Shown: one piece after another, positions 56,703 to 64,000 of the stretch
Layout of the letters: each line of letters starts with the position of its first letter
Numbering within the stretch: position 1 is the stretch's first letter
From: Alphaproteobacteria bacterium
Lineage (GTDB): Bacteria; Pseudomonadota; Alphaproteobacteria; Micavibrionales; Micavibrionaceae
Reading direction: 5' to 3'
NCBI GenBank assembly: GCA_020442475.1
Contig: JAGRKA010000006.1
Coordinates: forward strand, 1-64,000
Length of the DNA: 64,000 nucleotides
Notes under the pieces: model-generated
The model's database searches: none
What the model saw: only the letters and a program-made list of their open reading frames with translations
What the model was told of the DNA's origin: nothing
Program-made: the position numbers and the translations under genes

Positions 56703-57458
56703 ATGTCCAGAAAAACTAAAAAATCAAAGCAGGACGCACATTTCCAGGTCCACAACAATCCATATTTTGATAATACAACGCGTAAGGATGGCTGGCACCC
56801 TCTGGATGCTGAAATTGACGGGCGGCGCGATACAAAATACGTCAAAAACATCAAGCCCCGCTCCGAAGGGCAAGCCGAGCTGATGCAGGCTATCGCGGCG
56901 TACAGCCTGACGCTTGCGATCGGCCCAGCCGGAACCGGTAAAACCTATCTGGCAATTGCCAGCGCTGTCGAAGCCCTTGAAAAAGGTAAAATCGAGCGGA
57001 TTATTCTCTCGCGCCCGGCTATGGAAGCCGGAGAAAATCTGGGTTATCTACCCGGCGATATGCATGAGAAAATGGCGCCCTATTTACGCCCGCTCTACGA
57101 CGCGCTCGGCGACCGGCTTGGTGGAAAACGGGTCCGGCAGTTTATCGAAGACGGCACGATTGAGATCGCACCCATCGGATTTATGCGGGGGCGTACCCTG
57201 AACAACGCCTTTGTCGTCATTGATGAGGCCCAAAACTGCACATATCAGCAGCTTAAAATGATCCTATCACGGCTGGGCTGGCATTCCACGATGGTCATCA
57301 CAGGTGATCCCGACCAGTCGGACCTTCTGGAAGGCATATCGGGCCTGTCGGAAATTGCAAGACGGTTGGAGGTGATTGAAAATATTGCAGTCTGCCGCCT
57401 GTCACAAACTGATATCGTCCGGCATCCCCTCGTTGCCGAAATGCTGGGTGCCTTGTAA
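56703..57458 (+). CDS. PhoH-family ATPase
   Basis: A 251-residue P-loop protein of the PhoH family, related to the helicase domain of RNA helicases. Walker A is GPAGTGKTYLAIA near residue 78, Walker B VVIDEAQNCTYQQL near 172, and GDPDQSDL near 205 is a further motif. The N-terminal domain of YbeZ-type PhoH proteins is absent; the chain begins with a basic tail (RKTKKSKQDAHF). No ybeY or other partner lies beside it, so it is not the usual phoH-ybeY cluster. AAAGGAG precedes the ATG. Confidence 0.9.
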   Translation: MSRKTKKSKQDAHFQVHNNPYFDNTTRKDGWHPLDAEIDGRRDTKYVKNIKPRSEGQAELMQAIAAYSLTLAIGPAGTGKTYLAIASAVEALEKGKIERIILSRPAMEAGENLGYLPGDMHEKMAPYLRPLYDALGDRLGGKRVRQFIEDGTIEIAPIGFMRGRTLNNAFVVIDEAQNCTYQQLKMILSRLGWHSTMVITGDPDQSDLLEGISGLSEIARRLEVIENIAVCRLSQTDIVRHPLVAEMLGAL

Positions 57459-57604
57459 AAGAAAAGCGCGCGAATCCGCCTCTTTGCGCTTGCCTTTTAT
57501 ACAAAACGGGCGCATCATGCCTGCCGCATAGGCGGATTTAACGATACGGCCTGTATCGCCGTTCCGCCTTGTTCAAGGACAAGACTGACGGAGAGACATA
57601 AGCC

Positions 57605-58207
57605 ATGAGTGAGGCTGCTTTAGACCAAAATTCCGCTGCCAGAAAAGGACGCCCGCGCAGTGAAAAATCCAGAAACGCGATCTTAAACGCGACAAACAAG
57701 CTGCTTTTGCATTCTTCGGTTCAGGAGCTTTCGATCGAAGCAATTGCAAAAAAAGCTAAAGTCGGCAAAACGACAATTTACCGCTGGTGGCCAAATAAAA
57801 CGGCAGTCGTCATGGACGCCCTGATCAGCCAGCCGGGCATGCAAACACCTCTGCCAACACCAAAGAACAACGCCGAAGCAGTATCTATGCAGCTTGAAAA
57901 ACTGATCCGGCTGCTGGACAGCAAAAACGGCGAGACGATCGCCCAGCTTTTCAGCGAAGCGCAGGCCAGCCAAGAATCCCAGAAAATCTTTGAAAACACT
58001 TTCCTGACCCCCCTGATCGACGCGATTGAATACAGCATCGAGCAAGGGAAGGAAGACCGCGAATTTCGCTCTTCTTTGGACACGAAAATGGCGGTTGATA
58101 TACTTTGCGGCCCTATCTTTTTCCGCCTGATGGCCCATCCGGGTGATCTGGACGATGATTTCCAGCAAAACTATCCCAAAGAGGCCGTTCGCCTGATCAG
58201 CGCTTAA
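57605..58207 (+). CDS. TetR/AcrR-family transcriptional regulator
   Basis: A 200-residue DNA-binding protein. The N-terminal helix-turn-helix is clear: [20 protein letters not shown] near residues 44-63, within the TetR signature. The C-terminal ligand domain (TetR_C_11-like) includes [15 protein letters not shown] near residue 161. Ligand and targets are unknown; no divergent transporter lies beside it. It stands alone with a terminator downstream. Confidence 0.92.
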   Translation: MSEAALDQNSAARKGRPRSEKSRNAILNATNKLLLHSSVQELSIEAIAKKAKVGKTTIYRWWPNKTAVVMDALISQPGMQTPLPTPKNNAEAVSMQLEKLIRLLDSKNGETIAQLFSEAQASQESQKIFENTFLTPLIDAIEYSIEQGKEDREFRSSLDTKMAVDILCGPIFFRLMAHPGDLDDDFQQNYPKEAVRLISA

Positions 58208-58307
58208 AACTGAATAAACGCGCTCATATTAATCATTTTTTTATAATTTCCGTGCCATGATGGGGTTATATGGGGATTTCTACGCATATCGCGTATGAAA
58301 ATCAGAC

Positions 58308-58330
58308 AAAGCGGCCGGACCGCTTTTTTT
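58308..58330 (+). terminator. Intrinsic terminator after the TetR gene
   Basis: AGCGG pairs with CCGCT around a five-base loop, and TTTTTTT follows at once. It separates the regulator gene from the TadE/TadG cluster that starts 30 bp later. Confidence 0.75.
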
Positions 58331-58361
58331 ATGCCTGAAAACAGGAAAGTATTTTAAGAAA

Positions 58362-58898
58362 ATGCCGGGTAAATTTATAAAAAAATGGTTGGGAAAGGAA
58401 GACGGGACGACAAGCATTGAATTCAGCATGCTCTTTATCCCTTATCTTATGCTTTCACTGGGCATTATAGAGCTTTCTATCATGTATGCCTCCGCAAGCC
58501 TTCTTGAGGGCGCGACCGGCAGCGCCGCCCGCCTGATCAGAACGGGACAAATCCAGCAAGAAACCACGATCGCGCCCGAAGATATGTTTCGTAATGCGCT
58601 GTGCGATTACACGACCGCCCTGATTTCATGCGGAGATATCGTCGTCGAGGTCGTCCCCTTGAACAGCTTTAACGATTATGCAGCTGCACCGCCCGTATTT
58701 GATCAGGACGGTAATATGGTTCCCCAAGGCTTTGACGCCGGCGGTTCCAATGACCGTATTCTGGTCCGCGTAGCCTACAGATATACGATGATGACCCCCT
58801 TTATCGGGCACTTGCTCGCAGGACCGGATAATTCAAGGCTTTTCATGTCCACAATCGTTTTACAAACAGAACCTTATGAGTTTTCAGGAAATGTTTAA
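58362..58898 (+). CDS. TadE-family pseudopilin-like protein (first)
   Basis: A 178-residue membrane protein with the TadE signature: a short basic N-terminus (KFIKKWLGKEDGTTSIEFSM) followed by one hydrophobic helix (about residues 24-44). TadE proteins are pseudopilins of the tight-adherence (Flp pilus) system, processed after the G in G/S..E. The periplasmic remainder has two cysteines. First of three TadE/TadG genes; it overlaps the second by 23 bp. No Tad assembly ATPase or platform gene lies in the window. Confidence 0.87.
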   Translation: MPGKFIKKWLGKEDGTTSIEFSMLFIPYLMLSLGIIELSIMYASASLLEGATGSAARLIRTGQIQQETTIAPEDMFRNALCDYTTALISCGDIVVEVVPLNSFNDYAAAPPVFDQDGNMVPQGFDAGGSNDRILVRVAYRYTMMTPFIGHLLAGPDNSRLFMSTIVLQTEPYEFSGNV

Positions 58899-59439
58899 GT
58901 ATCCTCTTCATACCGCTTGCCGGAAGCTGCTTCGCCGCTGGGCCGGGTCCGAAGATGGCGTTGCTGCGGTGGAAGCCGCCATGATCTTCCCGATTTTGCT
59001 CATGATGCTGCTGGGTGTCTTCGATATGGGCAACGCAATTCTCGCAAACCAGAAAGCCATCCGCTCTTCACAGGTCGTTGCGGATCTCATAACCCGTGCG
59101 CGCGCCGTCGACAGCACGGACATAAACGAAGCGGTAGAGGCTGGAAGACTTGCTTTCGAACCGCTGAATTCAAGCACCTACGGTGTTGATATTATCAGTA
59201 TGCGCTTTGATGCCTCTGCAACGCCGCAGATTGTCTGGCGTGAAACACAGGGGATGATCCCGGTCGCAAATCCGCAAGCTCATGTAGATAGTCTGGCTGA
59301 GCCGGGTGGCGGCGTGGTGATGGTCGCGGTTGAATATCAGTTCACCCCGGTCTTTGTCAGCGTCTTATCCGACAGGATGCACATGCAGGAAATCGCTTTT
59401 GCGCGTGGCCGAAAAAGCGCCGTAGTTAATAGAAACTAA
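58876..59439 (+). CDS. TadE-family pseudopilin-like protein (second)
   Basis: A 187-residue protein with a basic N-terminus, the TadE motif SEDGVAAVEAAMIFPILL near residue 25 and one helix to about 55. The periplasmic part is predicted as mixed alpha/beta with VVMVAVEYQFTPVF near residue 145. The ATG at 58876 overlaps the first TadE gene by 23 bp, which suggests coupled translation. Role inferred from family only. Confidence 0.87.
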   Translation: MSFQEMFKYPLHTACRKLLRRWAGSEDGVAAVEAAMIFPILLMMLLGVFDMGNAILANQKAIRSSQVVADLITRARAVDSTDINEAVEAGRLAFEPLNSSTYGVDIISMRFDASATPQIVWRETQGMIPVANPQAHVDSLAEPGGGVVMVAVEYQFTPVFVSVLSDRMHMQEIAFARGRKSAVVNRN

Positions 59440-59521
59440 TTCGGCTTGAAAACCGTAAAGCGCCTTTTAGAACAATAAGAAAAGGCGGCTAAAAAACCAA
59501 AATGAATAGGGAGTGGGACCA

Positions 59522-60877
59522 ATGAAAATGCTGAACCTCTCAGGACTCTGGAGACGTTACCGGATACAGACCGCAGGTGCGATCGCCATCATTTTTGCGA
59601 TTATGGCGCCGGTTATGGTGGGGGCGGCAGGTATGGCCCTCGATTTTTCACGGGCCTACCTTGTGCAGCAACGACTTGCTCAAGCTATAGATGCCTCAGC
59701 GCTCGCAGGTGCCGCCTCCTCCACCGATGCAGCTGAAATCGAACGCAAAATCAAGGAGTTCTTCGAAGTCAACTATCCGCCGGAGAAACTCGGCCTGACA
59801 TTTGAGCCTCATGTAGAAGTCCTTGGAAACGAGGTTCGCGTCACAGGGACAGCACAATATGAGACGATGTTCCTGCGTGTTATCGGCATTAACGATATTG
59901 ATGTTGACGCCAAAACAATTGTGCAACGTGAAGTGCAAGGGATTGAAGTTGTTCTGGTCATGGACAACACAGGCTCTATGGCGACGAACAACAATATTTC
60001 CACGCTCCGAACCGCTGCGACAAATTTTGTCAATATCCTGTTCGACCGTACTTCAAACCCCAACTATATCCGGGTCGGCCTCGTGCCTTACAGCACATCG
60101 GTCAATGTCGGCCCTTACGGGCTGGGCCTGGATACGGAAGGCGGCTATTACGGTGCCCCCTTTGTAAACAATCCGCATAACCGGACTTATGATCCGGTTT
60201 ATAACAGCTCGAAATACGATCAGGACTGGATGGGCTGCGTTCTGGCGCAGGATTACCCGAACGACACGCTCGATCATGAGGGGCCGTGGGACATGTACCG
60301 CTACTGCCGCGATGATCAGGATAACCCGTACTGCGATCTGGATCGCTACAACAACGCCCGGCGCTCTCCAAACTATATCTGCCCGCGTACAGCCCTTGTT
60401 CCGCTGACGAATGACAGAGAGTTCCTGCTGAGCTCCATTTCAACCATGCAGGCCGATGGCTATACACTTGGAAATTTCGGTATGGTCTGGGGCTACAGGG
60501 TTCTGTCTCCGGAATATCCGTTCGAAGAGGCCTCGGCCTGGACAAATCAGGAATGGCGTAAAGCCATCGTTATGATGACGGACGGTGTGAATACAATGCA
60601 TAATTATTACAGCGCTTACGGCCCGACCCGTGATCATAATATTGACCCCTCAGACCTCAATGAGCGCTTTGCCGAAGTCTGCGAAAACCTGAAAGCGCAT
60701 GATGTGACAATCTACACGGTAACCTTTGCAGGCGGGGTGAATGAAAGTACAAAAGATTATTACAGACAATGTGCTTCTTCCGAAGACCAATATTATGATG
60801 CACCCAGTCAGGCCGATCTGATCAATGTCTTCGAAACGATCAGCCGTGAACTCAGCAACCTGCATATCAAAGGATAA
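59522..60877 (+). CDS. TadG-like protein with von Willebrand A domain
   Basis: A 451-residue TadG-type protein. N-terminal helix near residues 18-37 (GAIAIIFAIMAPVMVGAAGM) with the Flp-pilus-assembly TadG region (ALDFSRAYLVQQRLAQAIDA), then a vWA domain whose metal motif is DNTGSM with Asp148. Between the vWA core strands there is a Tyr/Asn/Asp-rich insertion (about 200-305). The ATG at 59522 has GGAG 8 bases upstream; the GTG at 59513 is less likely. A long hairpin without a T-run follows the stop near 60894-60929. Confidence 0.88.
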   Translation: MKMLNLSGLWRRYRIQTAGAIAIIFAIMAPVMVGAAGMALDFSRAYLVQQRLAQAIDASALAGAASSTDAAEIERKIKEFFEVNYPPEKLGLTFEPHVEVLGNEVRVTGTAQYETMFLRVIGINDIDVDAKTIVQREVQGIEVVLVMDNTGSMATNNNISTLRTAATNFVNILFDRTSNPNYIRVGLVPYSTSVNVGPYGLGLDTEGGYYGAPFVNNPHNRTYDPVYNSSKYDQDWMGCVLAQDYPNDTLDHEGPWDMYRYCRDDQDNPYCDLDRYNNARRSPNYICPRTALVPLTNDREFLLSSISTMQADGYTLGNFGMVWGYRVLSPEYPFEEASAWTNQEWRKAIVMMTDGVNTMHNYYSAYGPTRDHNIDPSDLNERFAEVCENLKAHDVTIYTVTFAGGVNESTKDYYRQCASSEDQYYDAPSQADLINVFETISRELSNLHIKG

Positions 60878-61042
60878 ACAGGTTCAGGTCGGAGGTTAGC
60901 CGGGAATATCTATCCTTTCCCGGCCTCCTCCGGCGGATGTTCTATACGATAGTATGCAGTCTATTCAGAGTGCTTCCCTTTGTCCTATATTGGTAGAAAT
61001 CTGTCTACGGCCTTTCACTTTTCTTAAATATAGGGCTTGTCC

Positions 61043-61924
61043 ATGTTCAAAGAGCACTTTATGCATGGCCTGCGTATTTTTACTTTTCTGTGTCTTATCA
61101 ATACCCCTGCAGCTTTCGCCGGAGCCGGCGATCCGTGTACGGTCACAGATAAGGTTTATGCTTTAGAATCCCCTTCCGGCCCCTCCCTCATCTGTAACGG
61201 TACCACTTTACAGATTTTAGAAAGCGCTAAAGGAAATCCCGTTGCCAAGGGTATCGGCACGAGTACGCCTGTCACGCTCCTGACTGTTGAACATACGACA
61301 AACCCGATCGTCACCATTGGCTCCACCAGTGATAACGGCACCCCATCTATACGGCTGCTTGAGGGCATGAGTCTGGGCGGAGCAGGCAATAAAGGTTTTG
61401 AACTCAAACTCGATGGCCCCGGCGACCAGATGCGGATCGACCGCTATGAAAACGCCTTTGTCAGCACTCTGGTAACTTTTGACAGGGTCAATGATTTTGT
61501 CCGCATTGATGGTGATTTAGGCATAGGGAAGGCTCCTGATACAGGACTTGCACTCGATATCGCAGGCAGCATCGAATATTCAGGCACCATTACGGATATT
61601 TCAGACAGACGTATGAAAACGGATATTCAACATTTGCCGAATGGACAGCTCGATAAAATTCTTACGCTTGAGGGGGTCTCTTTTAAAATGAAAGATAATC
61701 CAACCGGGCCAGAGGAAAGCGGCTTTATTGCGCAGGATGTCAGGCCCGTACTCCCATCCCTGATCCATGAAAACCCTGAAGGAATGCTAAGTATGAATTA
61801 TATGGGACTTTTTGCCCCGATGGTGGAGGCCATCAAGGAACAGAACGCGTTAATCGTAGAGCTAAAAGACGAAAATGCACAATTGCTAAAGCGAATAGAA
61901 GCCCTTGAGCATGAACGTTTTTGA
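61043..61924 (+). CDS. Secreted protein with C-terminal S74 intramolecular chaperone domain
   Basis: A 293-residue protein with a signal peptide (about residues 9-26, ending AFA). An N-terminal Cys pair (Cys32 and Cys51, the second in LICNG) is followed by a beta-rich region with Gly/Asp repeats and then a C-terminal S74 domain, which in phage tail spikes trimerises the fibre and cuts itself off. The dyad residues fit: Ser187 and Lys192 in SDRRMK. A coiled coil ends the chain (IKEQNALIVELKDENAQLLK in part). The ATG at 61043 is preferred to the TTG at 61037. It overlaps the next gene by 14 bp. Confidence 0.85.
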   Translation: MFKEHFMHGLRIFTFLCLINTPAAFAGAGDPCTVTDKVYALESPSGPSLICNGTTLQILESAKGNPVAKGIGTSTPVTLLTVEHTTNPIVTIGSTSDNGTPSIRLLEGMSLGGAGNKGFELKLDGPGDQMRIDRYENAFVSTLVTFDRVNDFVRIDGDLGIGKAPDTGLALDIAGSIEYSGTITDISDRRMKTDIQHLPNGQLDKILTLEGVSFKMKDNPTGPEESGFIAQDVRPVLPSLIHENPEGMLSMNYMGLFAPMVEAIKEQNALIVELKDENAQLLKRIEALEHERF

Positions 61925-62297
61925 ACAGAAGATGCCTAACGCACTCAAAGCCCTGCCCCTGCTCTTGACGATCATACTCCCATATCCCGCTCTGGCACAA
62001 AATACAGGGGAAATGCACTATAGCACGCCTGATACCCGCTATGAATTTTTTGACGGGTCAAACTGGTACGGCTTTGACCTCGGTATTCCGCTGGGGGTAT
62101 GCACAAAAGAAGCCGAAATAGAATTTGATACACTGCTTTCAACATATAAATACTGTAACGGCGCTTTTTGGATCCCGGTCGCGGGCACTGTAACCTTAAG
62201 CGGCTGCACGAAAAAAGGAGAAGTCGATTTTTTCAACAGTGCCTATCATTTTTGTAACGGATTGCTATGGGTTAGAATGAAAGGTAGTCTGCTTTAG
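61911..62297 (+). CDS. Small secreted protein with tandem Cys...CNG..W repeats
   Basis: A 128-residue protein with a signal peptide (hydrophobic residues 11-29, ending ALAQ). The mature part has three related units: residues 33-52 (ending FFDGSNW, no Cys), 64-87 (GVCTKEAEIEF...YCNGAFW) and 99-120 (SGCTKKGEVDF...FCNGLLW). Each of the last two has a Cys pair likely to form a disulphide. The first unit of the upstream S74 protein has the same Cys...CNG pattern. A later start at 61932 is possible. Function unknown. Confidence 0.75.
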   Translation: MNVFEQKMPNALKALPLLLTIILPYPALAQNTGEMHYSTPDTRYEFFDGSNWYGFDLGIPLGVCTKEAEIEFDTLLSTYKYCNGAFWIPVAGTVTLSGCTKKGEVDFFNSAYHFCNGLLWVRMKGSLL

Positions 62298-62330
62298 GAA
62301 ACGGCTTAGAAATCTGAACATAGAAACAGG

Positions 62331-63194
62331 CTATATCTGGTTCCGGAACCAGGTGACTTGGCGTTTGGCATAGCGGCGGGTTTCCCCTTGGGACAGCGTA
62401 ATCGCCTCTTCCTTGCTTTTCCGACCCTGTAGATAGTCATATAGATGCGTAAAACCCAGGGTTTTTGTCACCGGTGTACCTGCCCTGTACGTGCCTTCTT
62501 CGAGCGCCTGCCCAAAGGCTTCAACCTCTTCCAGTGCGCCACCTCCGAGCATCTGCAAAAAGCGCGTGTTACAGCGCTCATAAAGGACATCCCGTTCAGG
62601 CAAGATCACCTCCATCTCAAAACGCCAATCCGTAGGGGGGCCTTCCAGCGGCAAGGCCTGCCACTCCGACAAAGATTTTCCTGTCGCCTCCAGAACCTCC
62701 CACGCCCGAACCAACCGGGCGGTATTGTATGGATGAAGCCGCTCACCCATAACAGGATCACGGGCAGACAGCGCTTCGTGAAAAGCCGGATTTCCAAGCT
62801 CTTTCTGTCTGCTTGCTGCCCGCTCGCGGACTTCTTGAGGAATATCAGGAATAGGAGACAACCCTTCCATCAAGGTCTTGATATACAGGCCTGTTCCGCC
62901 GCATATAATCGGCGTACGCCCCTCTTTGAGTACGGATTCTATAACAGGAACAGCCATCTCGCGCCAATTACCTGCCGAGCAGGGTTCATCAGGGGACAGC
63001 GTACCGTAGAGACAGTGCAGAATCTCCTCTTTATCCGCCGCCGACGGTTGAGCACTGAGAATAGGCAGAGCAGCATAAATCTGGATAGAATCGCAGTTGA
63101 TAATCACCCCGTCCCGCTCCCGCGCAAGCGCCATAGAACGCGCAGATTTCCCGCTCGCGGTCGGTCCTGCGATAATGTGAACAGTTTTCGACAT
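62331..63194 (-). CDS. miaA: tRNA dimethylallyltransferase
   Basis: Adds a dimethylallyl group to A37 of tRNAs that read codons starting with U. The P-loop GPTASGKSARSMAL is near residue 9, with DSIQIYAALPILSAQP near 35 and GGTGLYIKTLMEGLSPIP near 99. The C-terminal RRYAKRQVTWFRNQ closes the family pattern. Length 287 is normal. It follows leuA on the minus strand after 35 bp. Confidence 0.95.
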   Translation of the reverse strand: MSKTVHIIAGPTASGKSARSMALARERDGVIINCDSIQIYAALPILSAQPSAADKEEILHCLYGTLSPDEPCSAGNWREMAVPVIESVLKEGRTPIICGGTGLYIKTLMEGLSPIPDIPQEVRERAASRQKELGNPAFHEALSARDPVMGERLHPYNTARLVRAWEVLEATGKSLSEWQALPLEGPPTDWRFEMEVILPERDVLYERCNTRFLQMLGGGALEEVEAFGQALEEGTYRAGTPVTKTLGFTHLYDYLQGRKSKEEAITLSQGETRRYAKRQVTWFRNQI

Positions 63195-63229
63195 ATCTGA
63201 ATACCGAACCCCGCACAGAGCTGGACCTC

Positions 63230-64000
63230 TTACGGTGCTACCGCTTCCGAGGCCGTCTGCGGGTTAAAACCCTCCCGTTTTCTAAGCAGCTTGTTCAGCG
63301 CATGAAGATAGGCCCGCGCAGAAGCCACAAGCGTATCAGCATCCGCCCCTTGCCCGTTGACGGTTTTGCCGTTTTCCTCCAGCCGGACCGTGACTTCGGC
63401 CTGCGCGTCCGTCCCGCCTGTAACCGCATGGACCTGATAAAGCTGAAGACGGGCGTCCGGATGCGGTACGATCGCGCGAACCGCCTTGAAAATTGCGTCC
63501 ACAGGCCCGTTACCCTCGACCTTGGCGGTCTCTTTCTCGCCGTTAACCCGTAGGGTCAACTCCGCCGTCTGCGGCCCTTCGGAGCCTGCAACAATATGCA
63601 GGGAGACGAACTGGATCGCCTCATTACCATGCGCAACCTCATCCTCGACAAGAGCGATCAGATCATCTTCAAAAATCTCTTTCTTGCTATCAGCCAATCT
63701 TTTGAAGCGCGCGAAAGCCTCCTGCAAAGCATTGTCACCCAGTTCAAAACCCAGCTCTTCCAGCTTTTTACGGAAGGCATGGCGCCCCGAATGCTTGCCC
63801 AGAACAAGACTGGACTCATTCAGCCCCACCGATTCCGGGGTCATAATCTCATAAGTCTGCTTATGCTTAAGCATTCCGTCCTGATGAATCCCGCTCTCAT
63901 GCGCAAAAGCGTTGGCCCCGACAATGGCCTTGTTGGGCTGAACCGCAAAGCCGGTAATGGTGGACAGCGTCCGCGAGGCCTTCGTGATCATCGTCGTATT
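63230..64000 (-). CDS. leuA: 2-isopropylmalate synthase, C-terminal part (runs off the window)
   Basis: The frame is open to the window end; only the C-terminal part, about 256 residues, is seen. It includes GANAFAHESGIHQDGMLKH, the metal-binding His region of the catalytic domain, KHSGRHAF, and the LeuA regulatory domain (RLQLYQVHAVTGGTDAQAEV near the C-terminus) that mediates leucine feedback. Condenses acetyl-CoA with 2-oxoisovalerate in leucine synthesis. The start lies beyond position 64000. Confidence 0.93.
   Translation of the reverse strand, partial: NTTMITKASRTLSTITGFAVQPNKAIVGANAFAHESGIHQDGMLKHKQTYEIMTPESVGLNESSLVLGKHSGRHAFRKKLEELGFELGDNALQEAFARFKRLADSKKEIFEDDLIALVEDEVAHGNEAIQFVSLHIVAGSEGPQTAELTLRVNGEKETAKVEGNGPVDAIFKAVRAIVPHPDARLQLYQVHAVTGGTDAQAEVTVRLEENGKTVNGQGADADTLVASARAYLHALNKLLRKREGFNPQTASEAVAP

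Overview
The window is a densely packed chromosomal segment of moderate GC, with genes on both strands and no ribosomal RNA operon, insertion sequence, prophage or CRISPR array. The gene set points to an alphaproteobacterium: an ATP12 F1-ATPase assembly chaperone, a DUF3035 (BamF-type) lipoprotein beside paired M16 peptidases, the crcB-rluC-ATP12 gene order, TadE/TadG proteins and a Caulobacter-style bufferin operon. I cannot fix the order or genus from sequence alone; deep-branching groups such as Micavibrionales or Rhodospirillales-like lineages are plausible.

Layout. 0-10 kb: tRNA-Tyr, rlmB, a DUF2628-like membrane protein, ileS, an AEC permease and ribF, then a four-gene bufferin operon (bufA-B-C-D: a copper-binding RiPP precursor, its MNIO modifying enzyme and partners), then lspA. 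10-25 kb: BamF-like lipoprotein, two M16 peptidases, pgi, a pentapeptide-repeat protein, mutL; on the minus strand ATP12, an AsmA protein, rluC and crcB; then a DMT permease, terC and tilS. 25-38 kb: ftsH, a UbiH-type monooxygenase, and a minus-strand envelope block (giant AsmA/DUF3971 protein, rodA, mrdA, mreD) behind rnr. 37.8-42 kb: an accessory stretch of unrecognised genes with a dispersed repeat, then icd. 42-50 kb: thioredoxin-like protein, YfgM-like TPR protein, bamB, der, EVE protein, acs, an asparaginase-like protein and pyk. 50-55 kb: nrdA-msrB-nrdB with paired NrdR boxes before both nrd genes. 55-64 kb: ilvA, phoH, a TetR regulator, a TadE-TadE-TadG cluster, two secreted proteins (one with an S74 self-cleaving chaperone domain), miaA and the 3' part of leuA.

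The points most worth following are: (1) the bufferin operon has a sequence that matches the Caulobacter sigma-F promoter pattern as I recall it, with no sigF or nrsF next to it; (2) ileS carries a palindromic dispersed repeat in frame inside its editing domain, adding about 35 residues; (3) two 102-bp, nearly identical, inverted copies of a double-hairpin repeat lie 16 kb apart, one of them interrupted by a different palindromic repeat; (4) a Cys...CNG..W motif repeats within and between the two secreted proteins beside the Tad cluster; (5) the palindrome CGTACG looks over-represented across the window.
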